Origin: Oncomelania hupensis
Taxonomy: Eukaryota; Mollusca; Gastropoda; Littorinimorpha; Pomatiopsidae
Direction: 5' to 3'
Assembly (NCBI GenBank): GCA_036898135.1
Contig: JBAHVR010000282.1
Location: 338,001-402,000, forward strand
Length of the DNA: 64,000 nt
A model generated the notes under the pieces. That model saw only the letters and a program-made list of their open reading frames with translations, was not told where the DNA came from and searched no databases. Positions 1 through 54,413 of this stretch are shown here, piece by piece. A program made the translations under genes and the position numbers. How positions within the stretch are numbered: the stretch's first letter is position 1; every line of letters starts with the position of its first letter.

Positions 1-187
1 TTTGAGACTGAGTTTTTCGAAAGTTGCCGTATAATAAATAATCAGATTCACAAAAGAAGATACACTTTTTTGTATCACCGGCACTGTGGACGAATTTAGT
101 AGTACCAAACGTAATAGCATAAATCAAAACACAAACGAACATCAATCATGTGAGACTAAAATCATATGAGATCTACTTATAACCTAC

Positions 188-43977
<43,790 letters not shown>

Positions 43978-44048
43978 GGTGTTTAGTCTGTCATTGCACA
44001 CACACTGATAGAGACAGTCCTCGCTACAGTTTTTACTCGGTTAGGATC

Positions 44049-45086
44049 AGGGGTGGTATTCATGACCGTTGGTTAAGGCTTAACCAATGTTGGTAAAATT
44101 AACGACGTTGGTTAAGCTGGAAATTTTAAATTCATGAGGCCTTAGCAGAGTTAACGACGGTTGCTAACCATGGTTATTTTAACGGAGGGGGCACCACCCG
44201 ATAACCAATGGAACACTGGTTAAAAATGGCGGCCATCGTTTGGTGGCAACTTCGACAGAGACGAGCTCCGAGGAGAGAGAGAGTATTTCGCGACAGAAGT
44301 AATCCACTTGACAAATTTGATGATGTGGAACTGGTATCAAAATTTCGTTTTCGTCGGCATGATATCATCACGTTAACGAACGCGGTAGACAGACTGAAAC
44401 TGTGTGATCGGCAAGGCGTTTTGTCACCACTTTTACATGTGTGTCTCACTCTTTGTTTTTATGCCTCTGGCACCTTTAATAATCTGTCATATTAATAAAA
44501 CGGGTTAATATTATTATTATTAAAATATTGTTGTTGGATTTTGACTGGTGATGTGTAGGCTTATTGTGTATCTGTATAGTTTATACTCGTAGGGTAATGC
44601 AACCCTACGAAATAAAGACAACATTTCAAGTTCCAAACTACCCAGAAACGGCAGAAATTGACACCTCAGTCTAAAAACAAAATGTAGGCCTAACATTACA
44701 AACTACAAAGTGATCAAAAGTGATTTCTCTCCTTTCACCCCAACAAAAAGCTCGCTCTCCTTGCTCACTATGATATCCAGCATGCTGTCGGTAGGCTTGC
44801 TAATCACGCCACCATTGCCAGACTTTAATCGTGCGGCTGCACGATTCCGATGGGTTATAGGCCTATTTTGTTGACGAAAGAAGGAAAACAGCTGCTTGAA
44901 TTATGCCCCCTTACGGATATTCCCGCACAGCCCAAAAATAGCCTTGGTTAAGTAACAATGCGTGGACAGTCGCTCATGAATAGCGATCTGCTAAACGATG
45001 GTTAACGATACCATTGTTGGTTACAAAACCAATGTTGGTAACGTTAACCATCGCCTATAATTTAACTGGCCATGAATTCCACCCCA
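44049..45086 (+). mobile_element. PIF/Harbinger transposon, internally deleted
   Basis: Ends are inverted: GGGGTGGTATTCATG at left and CATGAATTCCACCCC at right, with GGTTAA/TTAACC words inside both ends. A 95-codon frame (44,208-44,495) matches the start of Harbinger transposases: RVFRDRSNPLDKFDD, ELVSKFRFRRHDI, LSPLLHVCLTLCFYASGTF. The catalytic DDE part is missing, so it cannot move by itself. No clear 3-bp duplication at the ends. The remaining about 600 bp is non-coding. Confidence 0.72.
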
Positions 45087-45149
45087 GGAAGCGAAATCCC
45101 AAAACCAATCGTTTTCAGTACCTTGTGCTGTATCTTGTGTACATGCAAA

Positions 45150-45410
45150 ATGTAGTTCAGCTTCAGCTCTGTTTAATTAGATTTGAAATAATCTATTAAT
45201 ATAATCTATAATCCCTCTTTCTCTCTGTGTGGAGTCATAATAATTTTCATTCCCTATCTCCGGATATGCTAATTTAGTTCAGCTCTGTTCAATTAGATTT
45301 GATATAATCTATTAATATAATCTATAATCCCTCTTTCTCTCTGTTTATAGCCATAATAATTTTCATTCACTCTCTCCGGATATACTAATTTAGTTGTTGT
45401 ATTCCCAGAT
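45150..45410. repeat. tandem duplication, about 132 bp
   Basis: TAGTTCAGCTCTGTT, TTAATATAATCTATAATCCC, TCTTTCTCTCTGT and CTCCGGATAT recur in the same order in two neighbouring copies with small differences. Non-coding. Confidence 0.75.
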
Positions 45411-45617
45411 AAAGTCTGGAAATACCTGGAAATAGTCGAGGAAGAATACACCAAGAGACAAACGCCGGTAGGTCGCTCGATATATCGGTGGGTCCGTCTG
45501 TCGGTCCGTTGCAAGTCATTTCTCAAGAACCACTTCGCGTATATTTTATCTACTGCCAAGCATGTTAGATCATTTTATGGTGGCCTACTATCGCCAAAAC
45601 CGAGAGTTACCACTATC

Positions 45618-46290
45618 ACTAGATAACTGAAATTAACACGTGTTCTGTGTAATTTACAGAGATACGGTAATACACAGTGTTCATTAATAATTATCAGTAT
45701 CAGTATTTGCCACGCCTTCTTAGCGCCGAAACCTGATAATTACAAATATCATGAGATAAGTACAAATATCATCGGAAAATTACAATTATCAAGGGATAAT
45801 TACAATTATCATTGAATAATTACAAATATCTTCGCGTGATCATGTTTAATTTTCAGTTTTGGCTCTAGCAATCCACTTGATAATTACAATTTGTACGTGT
45901 TAATTGTAAATATGTCGTTAATATTTGAAATTATCACATAATATTTGTAATTATCAGGTTTTGTCGCTAGTAGGCCATCATACTGTGAATTACGCAGAAC
46001 ACGTGTTAATTACTATTATCACTGATACCTGTAAATGCACGTTTTTGCCTTAGTCAGAATTAACATGATCACGTAAAAATTGTAATTAGGAAGGGAAAAT
46101 TGTAATTATTATGTGATAATTACAATTTTCATTTTTGTCGCATTTCCAGATCGATTGCTAGAGTCAAAACTGAAAATTAAACATACATATTTATAGATCT
46201 TTATAATTTTTCAATGATAATTGTAATTATCCCTTGATTATTGTAATTACCCATGATATTTGCAGTTATCAGGTTTGGGCGCTAGATTGC
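45618..46290. mobile_element. MITE cluster with GATAATTACAA motif array
   Basis: 45,721-45,969 is a 249 bp element with about 30 bp TIRs (TTAGCGCCGAAACCTGATAA at left; complement of CTAGCGACAAAACCTGATAA at right), 28 of 30 matching. Inside are many copies of GATAATTACAA and its complement. The flanks form a second inverted repeat around ACACGTGTTCTG (45,635 and 45,998). A further eroded end (CAGGTTTGGGCGCTAG) lies near 46,287. Confidence 0.65.
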
Positions 46291-46480
46291 CGTCATATCA
46301 TTCGTAATAATGTTTGTACTTTCTCAAAGGTTAAGATCATTGCGCTTCACCATTTTCTAAAGGATGTTTTTGTGTTGAATCTAAAAACTGGCTGATTCGA
46401 TTTGCATTTAAAAACGTATTGCTGATAGTTTTGCCTAGCTTTCCATGTTTTCTTTTTGCTTTGTTAGGATAAAACCTCCC

Positions 46481-48878
46481 TGTGGGTTCGGGCACTGAAT
46501 AGAATAGACCCAACGTTTCGCGGCGTGCCGTAAGAGGCGACTAACAGGGATGATGGCAGCACGGCATCACTGGGCGAAAGTCTTCTAAATAAAAGTCACC
46601 GGTCAGGACGGAGGAACCTCACATTACAGGTGCCAAGGCGAGCCACACAGTACTCGTGAATATCGGCTGTGGCCAACAGCCTGGAGAGGATTGGACCCTG
46701 CCAGATGTTTCTTGCCCAAGACACACAGCATGATGAATAGAACCATTCACTCCATACCGGATCGGTTGTCGCCCTGGTCACCAAGGACCGCGCCTTCCGT
46801 TGGCCACCAGTACGAAGGTGATACGTGTGCTACTGATGGACAACTTAGCAAAGTCCGCACGAGAGACGACATCGTCATATGAACTTGGAATGTCAGGACC
46901 TTAGGTGCGGAGGGAAAATTAAAAGAACTGGCCCACAGGTGGACCACTATCGATGGAACATTTTAGGTATCGGTGAATTGGGCTGGAAGAACCTAGATGA
47001 AATAACAACCGACAAAGTCCGCACGCTTTATTTCAGCACGGAGAGATGACAGGCACGAACACAGCGTTGGATTCTTGGTTCACAGAGACTTTCTAGCTAA
47101 TGTCATGGGTTGCCGCCCAGTCTCCAGTAGGCTCATTACCATCCGTCTGAGAGCAGCCTTTTTTTAACATCACTATCATCCAGGCCTATGCCCCAGGATC
47201 AGACTATGAAGACAGCGAAGTCGAGAATTTCTATGAGAATCTACAGGCTCTCCTTGACCAAGTGCCAAAGAAGGACATATTCATAGTGCAAGGTGAATGG
47301 AATGCCAAGATTGGCCAAGATGCGCTCCTCAACTGGGGAGACACATGTGAACACCACTGCAACAACGAGACAAATGACAGGGGTCTGAGACTCTTGGAGT
47401 TTGCCAGATACAACAATCTGATACTGGCAAACACGCTTGGTCCCCACATGGCAAAGTCCTCGCGGGGAACATCACAACCAGACTGGCAACATCATGGTCA
47501 AGACACGCTTCAGATCAAGCATTAAGATTGGCAGGACACGCACTTTTCCAGGAGCAGACATCGGAAGTGACCACGATCTCGTGATGATGTCCTTCCGGCT
47601 CCACTTGAAGAGAGTAAACACAGCAAAGTGCAGCCGACTGAAGTTCGACCTGGACTCACTGCAAGACCCGGAGGTGGCAGAAATATTCCAAGCCACAGAG
47701 GGAGGGAAATGTGCACCACTGCCAAGTAGATGTCAACACCATGACTACCACCTTCAACTCAGCTGTGACAGATGCCGCCACTGAGATCCTTGGGAAGCAC
47801 CGCCCAAAGAAGAAACCGTGGATCACACCTGAACCTTTGGCCCTGTGTGATAAACGAAGAGAGATGAAAAAGAAAAAGAACACCTCACCTCACAGGGCGC
47901 TGATGCCTACCGAAAAATCAACAATGACATCCAAAAAGGCATGCGCACAGCAAAGGAGAATTGAATAGATCAATGCCAGGAAATATAGAACAGCCTGAAC
48001 AAGATCAACAGCAAGAAGGCCAGACTGTGAAGTGACTGACAAGTGTTAAACAGCCCAAGGACTCCACGACCCAAAGCAAGACTGGCATATGCCTTCCAGA
48101 AGAACAAGAAGTCTTGGATAGGTGGACAAAGTACTGCTCTGACATTTACAACCACACACCAAACGGAGACCCATCAGTTCTAGCATGTCACGAGAACAGA
48201 GAAGAAGAAGGAGAAATCCTCCCAATTCTCCGAGAAGAAGTTGAGGCAGCAGTACAATCGCTGAAGAAGGGGAAGTCAGCGGGAGTGGACAACATACTCT
48301 CGGAAATGATTCAAGCAGCGATGATTGACGTCCTCACCATTATATGTAATAAGATCTGGCAGAGAGGGAAGAGGCCTACACCATGGACCCATTTGCATGG
48401 CATTACTCTTCACAAAAAGGGTAATCATCAGAAGTGTGAAAATTACCGCACCATCAGCCTTGTCAGCCATCCCAGCAAGGTCCTCCTGAAAACAATACTG
48501 AACAGGTTGAAACCCCAAGCTGAACAAATAATAGCAGGAGTCAGGGCAGGGCGTAGTACCACTGAACAGATTCATCCTCACAATAATCTGCGAGAAATAC
48601 CTACAGCACCAACAATATCTATATAATGTGATTGTAGATTTCAAGGAAGTGTTTGATTGAGTCTGGCATGCAGCTCTGTGGGCAACCACGAGAGCATAAA
48701 ACATCAGCCCTAAAATTATTGAAGTCATCAAAAGCCTGTATGAAAAAGGGTATAAGTGCAGTCCTCCACAACAACGCCATCGGAAACTGGTTCAGATCAA
48801 CAATCGGTGTGCGGCAAGGAGGCCTACTCTCTCCAACACTCTTCAACATCTTCCTAGAGCGCATCATGTCAAATGCCC
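46481..48878 (+). mobile_element. RTE-like copy R7
   Basis: Starts with the family 5' end (TGTGGGTTCGGGCACTGAAT). Endonuclease region 46,840-47,790 (EWNAKIGQD, NLILANTLG, GSDHDLVMMSF); RT start 48,230-48,860 (KCENYRTISLVSHPSKVLL, IGVRQGGLLSPTLFNI). Many frame breaks. Cut at 48,878 by a MITE; a detached 3' end with (GGATA) tail lies at 49,897-49,938. Confidence 0.72.
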
Positions 48879-49553
48879 TTTACGCCTAGGAGCAATCCAT
48901 GCCGTTGCTCATGGAAAGCGACGCTGCCTGTATAATGTCATTAAATATAACTCAGAAATGTGTAGAACGTTTCCTCTGCAAAAAAAAGGGAAGACGTTTA
49001 GGGTTACGTTTAATATTTTATGTTATCCGAATTTACTTACCTCTGTGTACTTATAACAATCTCTGAAGCCTAAGTTGTTCACGTCCTATTACATCAGCGC
49101 TCGTCAATTTTATAAACCCGAATATTTATTATCAATCGAATGTACCAGATCTATATGGCAAAAGCTAGTCAAATCTTCTAAATTGTGGATTGTTCTACAG
49201 CGTAAGTCCGGTGACGATTTGATTGGGTGTTATTGCGTCATTCTGTTATGTTCAAAGCCTTTCGGGATCGTCGAGAGATGCTATATGAGAAGTTTCTTCT
49301 TGTAAAAAGGTTATTTCGGTCGGGGTACATTAACCCAACAACAAACAAACAGCTTGCGGTGAGTAATTTTCGAAAAGCGATCTTGTATGCAGTTGTTGAT
49401 GTATGCTGAATAAAGTTGAAAACTTCATACGACGGCTCCTGCCTTGTTACTGAGTGAACAGGCTGCGTGGATAATCGAATCTGAGTTACACTTATCAAGA
49501 TTACAGCATCGGGGCTGAACCGAGCAACGGCAACGCATGTCCCTAGGCGTAAA
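48879..49553. mobile_element. non-autonomous TIR transposon, about 675 bp
   Basis: Ends TTTACGCCTAGG and CCTAGGCGTAAA, with GCCGTTGCTC repeated inverted 20 bp inward at each side, giving about 30 bp TIRs. It splits the LINE copy R7. A 60-codon frame at 49,227-49,409 (FRDRREMLYEKFLLVKRLF) is unrecognised. No superfamily assigned. Confidence 0.65.
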
Positions 49554-50075
49554 TAAAAGAGTCTTAGGCAATAGTTTCCACTAAACTGGCGACCTTGAAG
49601 TAACTGAGTGTCAGAGATCTATCAAGCATAGGCTGTGTGTAGGCATACACGTGCACGCTTTCCACAGCCCCTGACCCTCACATTGGGGTCATCGTCGCAT
49701 TACGGGCTGACTGCTTACATAAATTAGTACAGTAAAACCTCCGTTTTGAGACCCTCTCTTAAACGACTTCCTCCAAGAGAGAGGAAAAAGGAGAGATGAC
49801 CGACAACACGCTCCGTGATGTTGAATAATTATAATATATGCTCTTTTAAGCGTCTTAAAATAAAGATAAGAATGTCTTTAGTTTAATGTATTCTATGTGG
49901 TGCCCCTACGACTTCCGAGTTAGGGGATAGGATAGGATAGGTACATGCACCGTGCAGCCTTAAGACACACACACACAACAAACACACAACACACACTGGC
50001 TCAGCAATTAGGCAAAAAAAAAGACCACCACTATCTTTTAATTATTGTAAGACAATTCTTTAAGTAGATCATTTG
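49554..50075. other. region without gene: pogo end, LINE 3' end, CA-rich DNA
   Basis: At 49,730 a TA is followed by CAGTAAAACCTCCGTTTT, a Tigger/pogo-type terminal repeat whose partner-like end occurs at 63,593-63,606. At 49,897-49,938 is the 3' end of an RTE-like LINE. From 49,968 follow ACACAC-rich bases up to the left TIR of the Polinton-like element. Confidence 0.6.
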
Positions 50076-50219
50076 GGTGGGGATAAATTTAAAGGTACTT
50101 AAGCTAAGTAACTTTGATAATTATTTATAAGTTGACTTTAGAATTTAAAAAGTACTTACAAAATGACTTACTGATCTTTACCAAGTAACTTTTATCTTAT
50201 AACAATTAAATTATACAAG
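50076..50219 (+). repeat. left TIR of the Polinton-like element
   Basis: Begins GGTGGGGATAAATTTAAAGG. Pairs with 60,057-60,199 over about 143 bp with short gaps and about 85 percent match by eye; perfect blocks include AACTTTGATAATTATTTATA and AACAATTAAATTATACAAG. Protein-primed linear genomes such as adenoviruses have TIRs of this size as replication origins. Confidence 0.85.
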
Positions 50220-50247
50220 AACTTAAAAAAAAAAGAAACTAACTTAC

Positions 50248-50859
50248 TTAGGTAAGTATCTTATAGCCAGTTGGTTGGTCAGTTTTTAATAATAATTTTA
50301 AGTGCTTGCCTTTCTTTAGTTGTTCTTTTAATTTAGTTCTTTCCTCTTTTGATTCAATTACGTCATTTTCTTTTAAACAGTTATCAAAGCTGTCACGGTC
50401 TTTGCAATAAAACAGGCACACGAATTTTACTTGTTCTCTAAAATCCTTTAATATCGAATTAAATTTCTGCGCCAAAATCCACAAAGAAATTTTAGCATGG
50501 CGTCCACTGAAAGCCAGCTTGCTCAATATGTTCCGTTTTAATACAATATCTTTTTCTGCACTGCAATCATCGATTAAGAATAACGTATTACCCTCATTCT
50601 CAAACAGGTTATAAAAATACGTTAAATACTCATTGAGCTTGCCATTGGTATTTACAACAAAGATATTTTCATCTGTCCAGACATACTTACGATCTAAGTA
50701 GGTTTTATTATATTGAATAGTTGGGCAAAAAATTACTATATAATCAAAGTGGCCTGCGTAATATTTTTCTAACAAATCCAGAACAAAGACAGTCTTTCCG
50801 CATGACGTCATGCCAACGATCATTCCACAATGAGGATCACGAGGTAACAAAGAGGTCAT
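50248..50859 (-). CDS. A32/FtsK-HerA-type packaging ATPase
   Basis: 203 residues. The Walker A loop is at residues 16-23 (GMTSCGKT) and Walker B at 93-98 (LFLIDD), followed by a sensor-like region with ILAQKFN. Short viral packaging ATPases of Polintons, adintoviruses and poxviruses (A32) have this size and order. The enzyme would pump the linear genome into the capsid using ATP. Start chosen at the first ATG, which has TTAAAAAATG directly at it. Its start lies 3 bp from the stop of the major capsid gene, so the two may share transcripts. Frame intact; good confidence for the family, inference for the role here. Confidence 0.85.
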   Translation of the reverse strand: MTSLLPRDPHCGMIVGMTSCGKTVFVLDLLEKYYAGHFDYIVIFCPTIQYNKTYLDRKYVWTDENIFVVNTNGKLNEYLTYFYNLFENEGNTLFLIDDCSAEKDIVLKRNILSKLAFSGRHAKISLWILAQKFNSILKDFREQVKFVCLFYCKDRDSFDNCLKENDVIESKEERTKLKEQLKKGKHLKLLLKTDQPTGYKILT

Positions 50860-50862
50860 TTT

Positions 50863-52140
50863 TTAATATACTAAATCTTTTAATCTTCCATTTTCAATGT
50901 TTAGCTGAGCATCCATAATTATATACATGTATACTGTAACTGATTCTGACCTTGCACTTGCTTCCCTATGCAATTCAATTGTTATACCATCTGTTCCGTT
51001 TTCAATTCTTCTTCCAGATCCATGAAGTTCGTTGGTGGGTATGGTTCGAAAGTCTAACCACAACGCAAATTTATTCACCAGATAATCTTGCAGTCGTGTG
51101 TCATGCAAATGAAGATCCTTAGAAATCAAATCCACAGTGTCAGTCCGCAATCTACCTCCACCCAAGATTTTCCTAATCTCATCAAACTGTTGAAATCCCA
51201 TCATTCCATTAGCGAATAATTGATTAGGTTTACCTTCAATCACAACAGACGCTTTTGAAATATTAGGGTTGATAAAATTCTCGCTGTCACGATTATAATT
51301 AGATTCTTTCACAAACAACAACAGTACACCTTTAAAACTTCGAGCAGGTGAATTTATGTTGATGGTCCATAGTGCATCTAATAAATCTTTATTAAATTGT
51401 CTGTAGCGAACGATCCTATCATAATAAATTGCTAGTTTGTCATATTGGCCCCTGATCATCCTACTGAGTTCAGCGTGAGTGACCACTTCGTATTCAAGCG
51501 TGATGTCTGTAATTGTATACCTAGCATCATTGTCAGAGCTAATTACTACTTGAGAATAATCATTGAAAATAATTTCGTAAGAAAGCCTGTCGTTAAATGA
51601 ACCTTGATGAAATGGCAGATGACTGTGTAGCAGTTCAAAATCGAGTGGAAAATAAAACCTGTTTTTGTATACAGCAGCTAATGCATTTTCACCTTTGTTA
51701 GAAACGACAGCATCGCCAGCTTTGATTCGAAGTTTTGCCACATTGGCGGCTTGAATCCCCTGACCAACTAAATCTTCCCTTTCATATTTACTCAGCCACA
51801 GATCTGTGTAACAAAACAAAACACCGGCGTCATCGATACTTTGGATTTCTCGCCCATCAAGTTTAATAACCATTCTTTTAATTATAGCTCTACCTAGATT
51901 GTTGACTATGGTTCTGTTAGGATCGTCGTCAGAATTCAGACTAATTTTAAATCCCAATTTAGGACTGCCTGGAACTATTACATCATCAGGACCTAAATTT
52001 GGAAATCTTATGGTTAGTGGCTGATTAGGCTCTGTGCTGCTTGGATTGTTTGTAATAATTATTGTGCTTTTCTCACCTTTGATGCCTAAAGGCGTCCTCA
52101 ATCGACGTGTAGGGTCTAACAAGTTTCCGTAGCTTTGCAT
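50863..52140 (-). CDS. probable major capsid protein (double jelly-roll type)
   Basis: 425 residues, no membrane segment. Features that resemble double-jelly-roll capsid proteins: an N-terminal arm (GNLLDPTRRLRTPLGIKG), VNNLGRAIIKRMVIKLDG, a tower-like segment FCYTDLWLSKYEREDL, PLDFELLHSHLPFHQGSF, and the late strand SFKGVLLLFVKES. Such proteins build the hexagonal capsomers of Polinton-like viruses. Usual Polinton capsid proteins are longer (about 500-650 residues), so this is a short form. It lies beside the packaging ATPase, the usual neighbour. Start context CATTAAAAATG. Family is inferred from motif and context; a structure prediction would settle it. Confidence 0.65.
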   Translation of the reverse strand: MQSYGNLLDPTRRLRTPLGIKGEKSTIIITNNPSSTEPNQPLTIRFPNLGPDDVIVPGSPKLGFKISLNSDDDPNRTIVNNLGRAIIKRMVIKLDGREIQSIDDAGVLFCYTDLWLSKYEREDLVGQGIQAANVAKLRIKAGDAVVSNKGENALAAVYKNRFYFPLDFELLHSHLPFHQGSFNDRLSYEIIFNDYSQVVISSDNDARYTITDITLEYEVVTHAELSRMIRGQYDKLAIYYDRIVRYRQFNKDLLDALWTININSPARSFKGVLLLFVKESNYNRDSENFINPNISKASVVIEGKPNQLFANGMMGFQQFDEIRKILGGGRLRTDTVDLISKDLHLHDTRLQDYLVNKFALWLDFRTIPTNELHGSGRRIENGTDGITIELHREASARSESVTVYMYIIMDAQLNIENGRLKDLVY

Positions 52141-52173
52141 TTTTAATGCGATAAAAAAAAATTATATTTAAAA
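52141..52173. promoter_or_regulatory. 33-bp divergent promoter between capsid and coiled-coil genes
   Basis: Start codons of opposite genes are separated by 33 AT-rich bases with TTTTTAAT on one side and TTTAAAA on the other, leaving TAAAAATG at both. The similar gap 53,672-53,695 (24 bp) serves the next divergent pair. Confidence 0.55.
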
Positions 52174-52974
52174 ATGGCAACAGGTGGTGAAGCTCTTGAT
52201 GAAGTGTTTAAACCAAATGAGCCTAATGAAGACCTCAACGTTGACACAATCAGCAGACTTCTTTCTATGGTAGGAGACGACATGAGCCAAACAAGGCTAA
52301 GTATAGGAGAAGAATTACGTCAAGTAACTGAAACCCAAAAAGCCAGAAAAATCAATAAATTTTACAATTACATTGGGCGCGAGTTACCTGATTATGTTAG
52401 TCCCAGCGACTTCGAACTAGACAAAAATAATCACTTGTTTATAAACACTAGTGTATCCGGTAAAAAAGTGAGAGTACAGTTAACTATGTTAAAGAATCCT
52501 GATAAATTTTATGCGTGGTCTACTTTGAAAACTAAACTCCCAGTGACTGTAATACGATCATTGGGGCTTTCCGATAATAGAGTGCCAGCGTTACATCCCC
52601 AAGCAGTAGCTTCACTTCAACGAATAGATGCATCGTTAAGTTCAGAAATAGAACTACAAGACTTAACTGACTTAACTAGTTCTGCGTTACAAGTCAATAC
52701 AGAATTAACAACCTTAAAAACCTTGCAAACAAATGAGGACACCAATATTGATCAGGTTATGGAAACTATCAATGACACGCCATTATTGCCACTGCGTGAA
52801 CTTCAAGGCTTAGATAAAGCTTTACAATCTGTGAGAGGGGAGACAATGATGAATTTGGCCAAGCTCGGCGAGCTCGACAAACATATAGAAAAACAAAAAA
52901 ATAAACTAGCAGAAGCTGATTACTTCGTGTTTCTGCTTGAGACCTCAGAATGCACCACGCATACGTACGAATAG
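52174..52974 (+). CDS. coiled-coil protein, C-terminus probably replaced
   Basis: 266 residues, starting with TTTAAAAATGGCA. An acidic N-terminus (DEVFKPNEPNEDLNVDTISR) is followed by a folded part with FYNYIGRELPDYVSPSDF and KLPVTVIRSLGL, then long helices rich in Leu/Gln/Glu (SLQRIDASLSSEIELQDL, LQSVRGETMMNLAKLGEL). The last about 15 residues (YFVFLLETSECTTHTYE) are encoded by the antisense of the neighbouring minus-strand gene, so the normal C-terminus seems lost at a deletion junction near 52,920. Function unknown. Its start codon is 33 bp from that of the capsid gene, on the opposite strand. Confidence 0.65.
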   Translation: MATGGEALDEVFKPNEPNEDLNVDTISRLLSMVGDDMSQTRLSIGEELRQVTETQKARKINKFYNYIGRELPDYVSPSDFELDKNNHLFINTSVSGKKVRVQLTMLKNPDKFYAWSTLKTKLPVTVIRSLGLSDNRVPALHPQAVASLQRIDASLSSEIELQDLTDLTSSALQVNTELTTLKTLQTNEDTNIDQVMETINDTPLLPLRELQGLDKALQSVRGETMMNLAKLGELDKHIEKQKNKLAEADYFVFLLETSECTTHTYE

Positions 52975-53671
52975 ATTCATTCAGCCTTTCCACCCCACTT
53001 TGAGTAAATCCGTTTGATGTGTCTAATATAAAAGTGCTGTATGCTGTACTTTGTTTTTGTCTGATATACAGTAAAGGAACCTGGCTGTTGTGGTTAAATG
53101 ATGTAAATCCAGGTACGTAAGGCCCCGTGTATAAATTACCTACAGCGTATCTAAATAAAGTTCCCATCCCGTGATTGAGGTCTAGTTTTTGTCTGAAGTC
53201 TGTTTTAGTATCAATTCCGAATTCATTGCACAACCTTTGATACGCTTTCTTGTCAAAGCCGTTGTTAAAGGGATTAAAGTTTTTGTCAGTAGGTAACGGA
53301 GCCTGAAGTTCAGACAACACCCGCCTCACTTGATAATACAAATGGAACAGATAAATAGACTTCAACATGGGATCTGGGTGATTAAGGTGATGAACGTAAG
53401 AAACTCCGCAACCAGTTGTAGCGCATGACACGGCAAAATTAATTTGATTCTGAAAGAACTGCATACCCCCGTTGTTTAGCCATTGGTTAGCTAAAAAGTC
53501 GCTCGTAATGTCTGGGTTGAGGTAATGATCAAAAATATTATGGGGGATAGTTTCGAAATGGACGTTGGCTGCCACAGCTATTGTCAGCTTGGTTAGGTCG
53601 ACTGCTTTTTCGTAATAATAAGGCCCTGTAGTATACTTTGCAGCTTTGTTATATTTATAAGGCGCGTACAT
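52769..53671 (-). CDS. unknown virus-like protein, truncated at the 3' end
   Basis: 300 residues as read, but only about the first 250 look authentic. Those hold PYKYNKAAKYTTGPYYYEKA, FLANQWLNNGGMQFFQNQIN, CATTGCGVSYVHHLNHPDP, KKAYQRLCNEFGIDTKTDF and NHNSQVPLLYIRQKQS. After IRTYAWCILRSQAE the frame runs through the complement of the coiled-coil gene and gives a low-complexity tail (VYFFVFLYVC...). I read this as two convergent genes joined by deletion. No named domain. Start context ATAATAAAAATG, 24 bp from the start of the next plus-strand gene. Confidence 0.65.
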   Translation of the reverse strand: MYAPYKYNKAAKYTTGPYYYEKAVDLTKLTIAVAANVHFETIPHNIFDHYLNPDITSDFLANQWLNNGGMQFFQNQINFAVSCATTGCGVSYVHHLNHPDPMLKSIYLFHLYYQVRRVLSELQAPLPTDKNFNPFNNGFDKKAYQRLCNEFGIDTKTDFRQKLDLNHGMGTLFRYAVGNLYTGPYVPGFTSFNHNSQVPLLYIRQKQSTAYSTFILDTSNGFTQSGVERLNESIRTYAWCILRSQAETRSNQLLLVYFFVFLYVCRARRAWPNSSLSPLSQIVKLYLSLEVHAVAIMACH

Positions 53672-53695
53672 TTTTATTATATTAAAAAAAAAAAA

Positions 53696-54394
53696 ATGTT
53701 TGTAACTTTCGAATCTGTAAAATCAGGTGTGCCCATTGAACTTCAGCATCCTATTGACAACAAAAACAGGGACCTTAACGTAATCCTTCACGAAATATTC
53801 TACACGGTTAAATGGTTAAATATTAGTCATGATCTAAACAACAACTGGATAATGATTAATAAAAAAAGGCACTTTATTCATGCCGGCTATTATGACTTCT
53901 GCAGACTTACTGAAGAATTGTTTAAACCTCATTCGATTGAAGCAAAAATGAACCCTGCAAACTTGATAGTAACTTTAACTTTCCATAAAAACCAGCATAA
54001 AGACATTACCAGCGTTACACTTGCGCCAAAGCTGGCAGAAATATTAGGTTTCCCTGGCAATGAATTATCTTTATCTGACAGCTCCAGCACCGTCGGCAGT
54101 TCTATAAGATTTATTGGATCAAACCCTATGAATTTGTTAATTAATAATAGATTGTTTGTGTACCTTCATCAACTGAAGACATCGGAAAACTTAGTAAACG
54201 GAACTCCTAGTACATTGCTAAGGATAATCTCAACTCAGAGAGAATCTTACTGCGATCCAGTTTCATTGAAATTTCTGCCTCAAAAACGTCACTTAAGTCA
54301 GGACTATCATACTAGTTTCTGCTTCAAAATAACTAACCAAAACAACGAAATTGTAGACTTTGAAGATCTTACAATTATTCTTGAGATAAAATAA
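53696..54394 (+). CDS. probable small (penton-like) capsid protein
   Basis: 232 residues, beta-strand-like throughout: VNLHE-type word VILHEIFYTVKWLNISHDLN, then HAGYYDFCRLTEELF, LIVTLTFHKNQHKDITSVTL, LAEILGFPGN and NNRLFVYLHQLK. The size and the all-beta pattern fit a single-jelly-roll penton protein, and its place in a capsid-gene neighbourhood supports this, but no diagnostic motif is seen. A fibre or other virion protein is the main alternative. Start context is a run of A directly before ATG. Frame intact. Confidence 0.5.
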   Translation: MFVTFESVKSGVPIELQHPIDNKNRDLNVILHEIFYTVKWLNISHDLNNNWIMINKKRHFIHAGYYDFCRLTEELFKPHSIEAKMNPANLIVTLTFHKNQHKDITSVTLAPKLAEILGFPGNELSLSDSSSTVGSSIRFIGSNPMNLLINNRLFVYLHQLKTSENLVNGTPSTLLRIISTQRESYCDPVSLKFLPQKRHLSQDYHTSFCFKITNQNNEIVDFEDLTIILEIK

Positions 54395-54413
54395 AGTTTA
54401 ATTTTAAAATACA

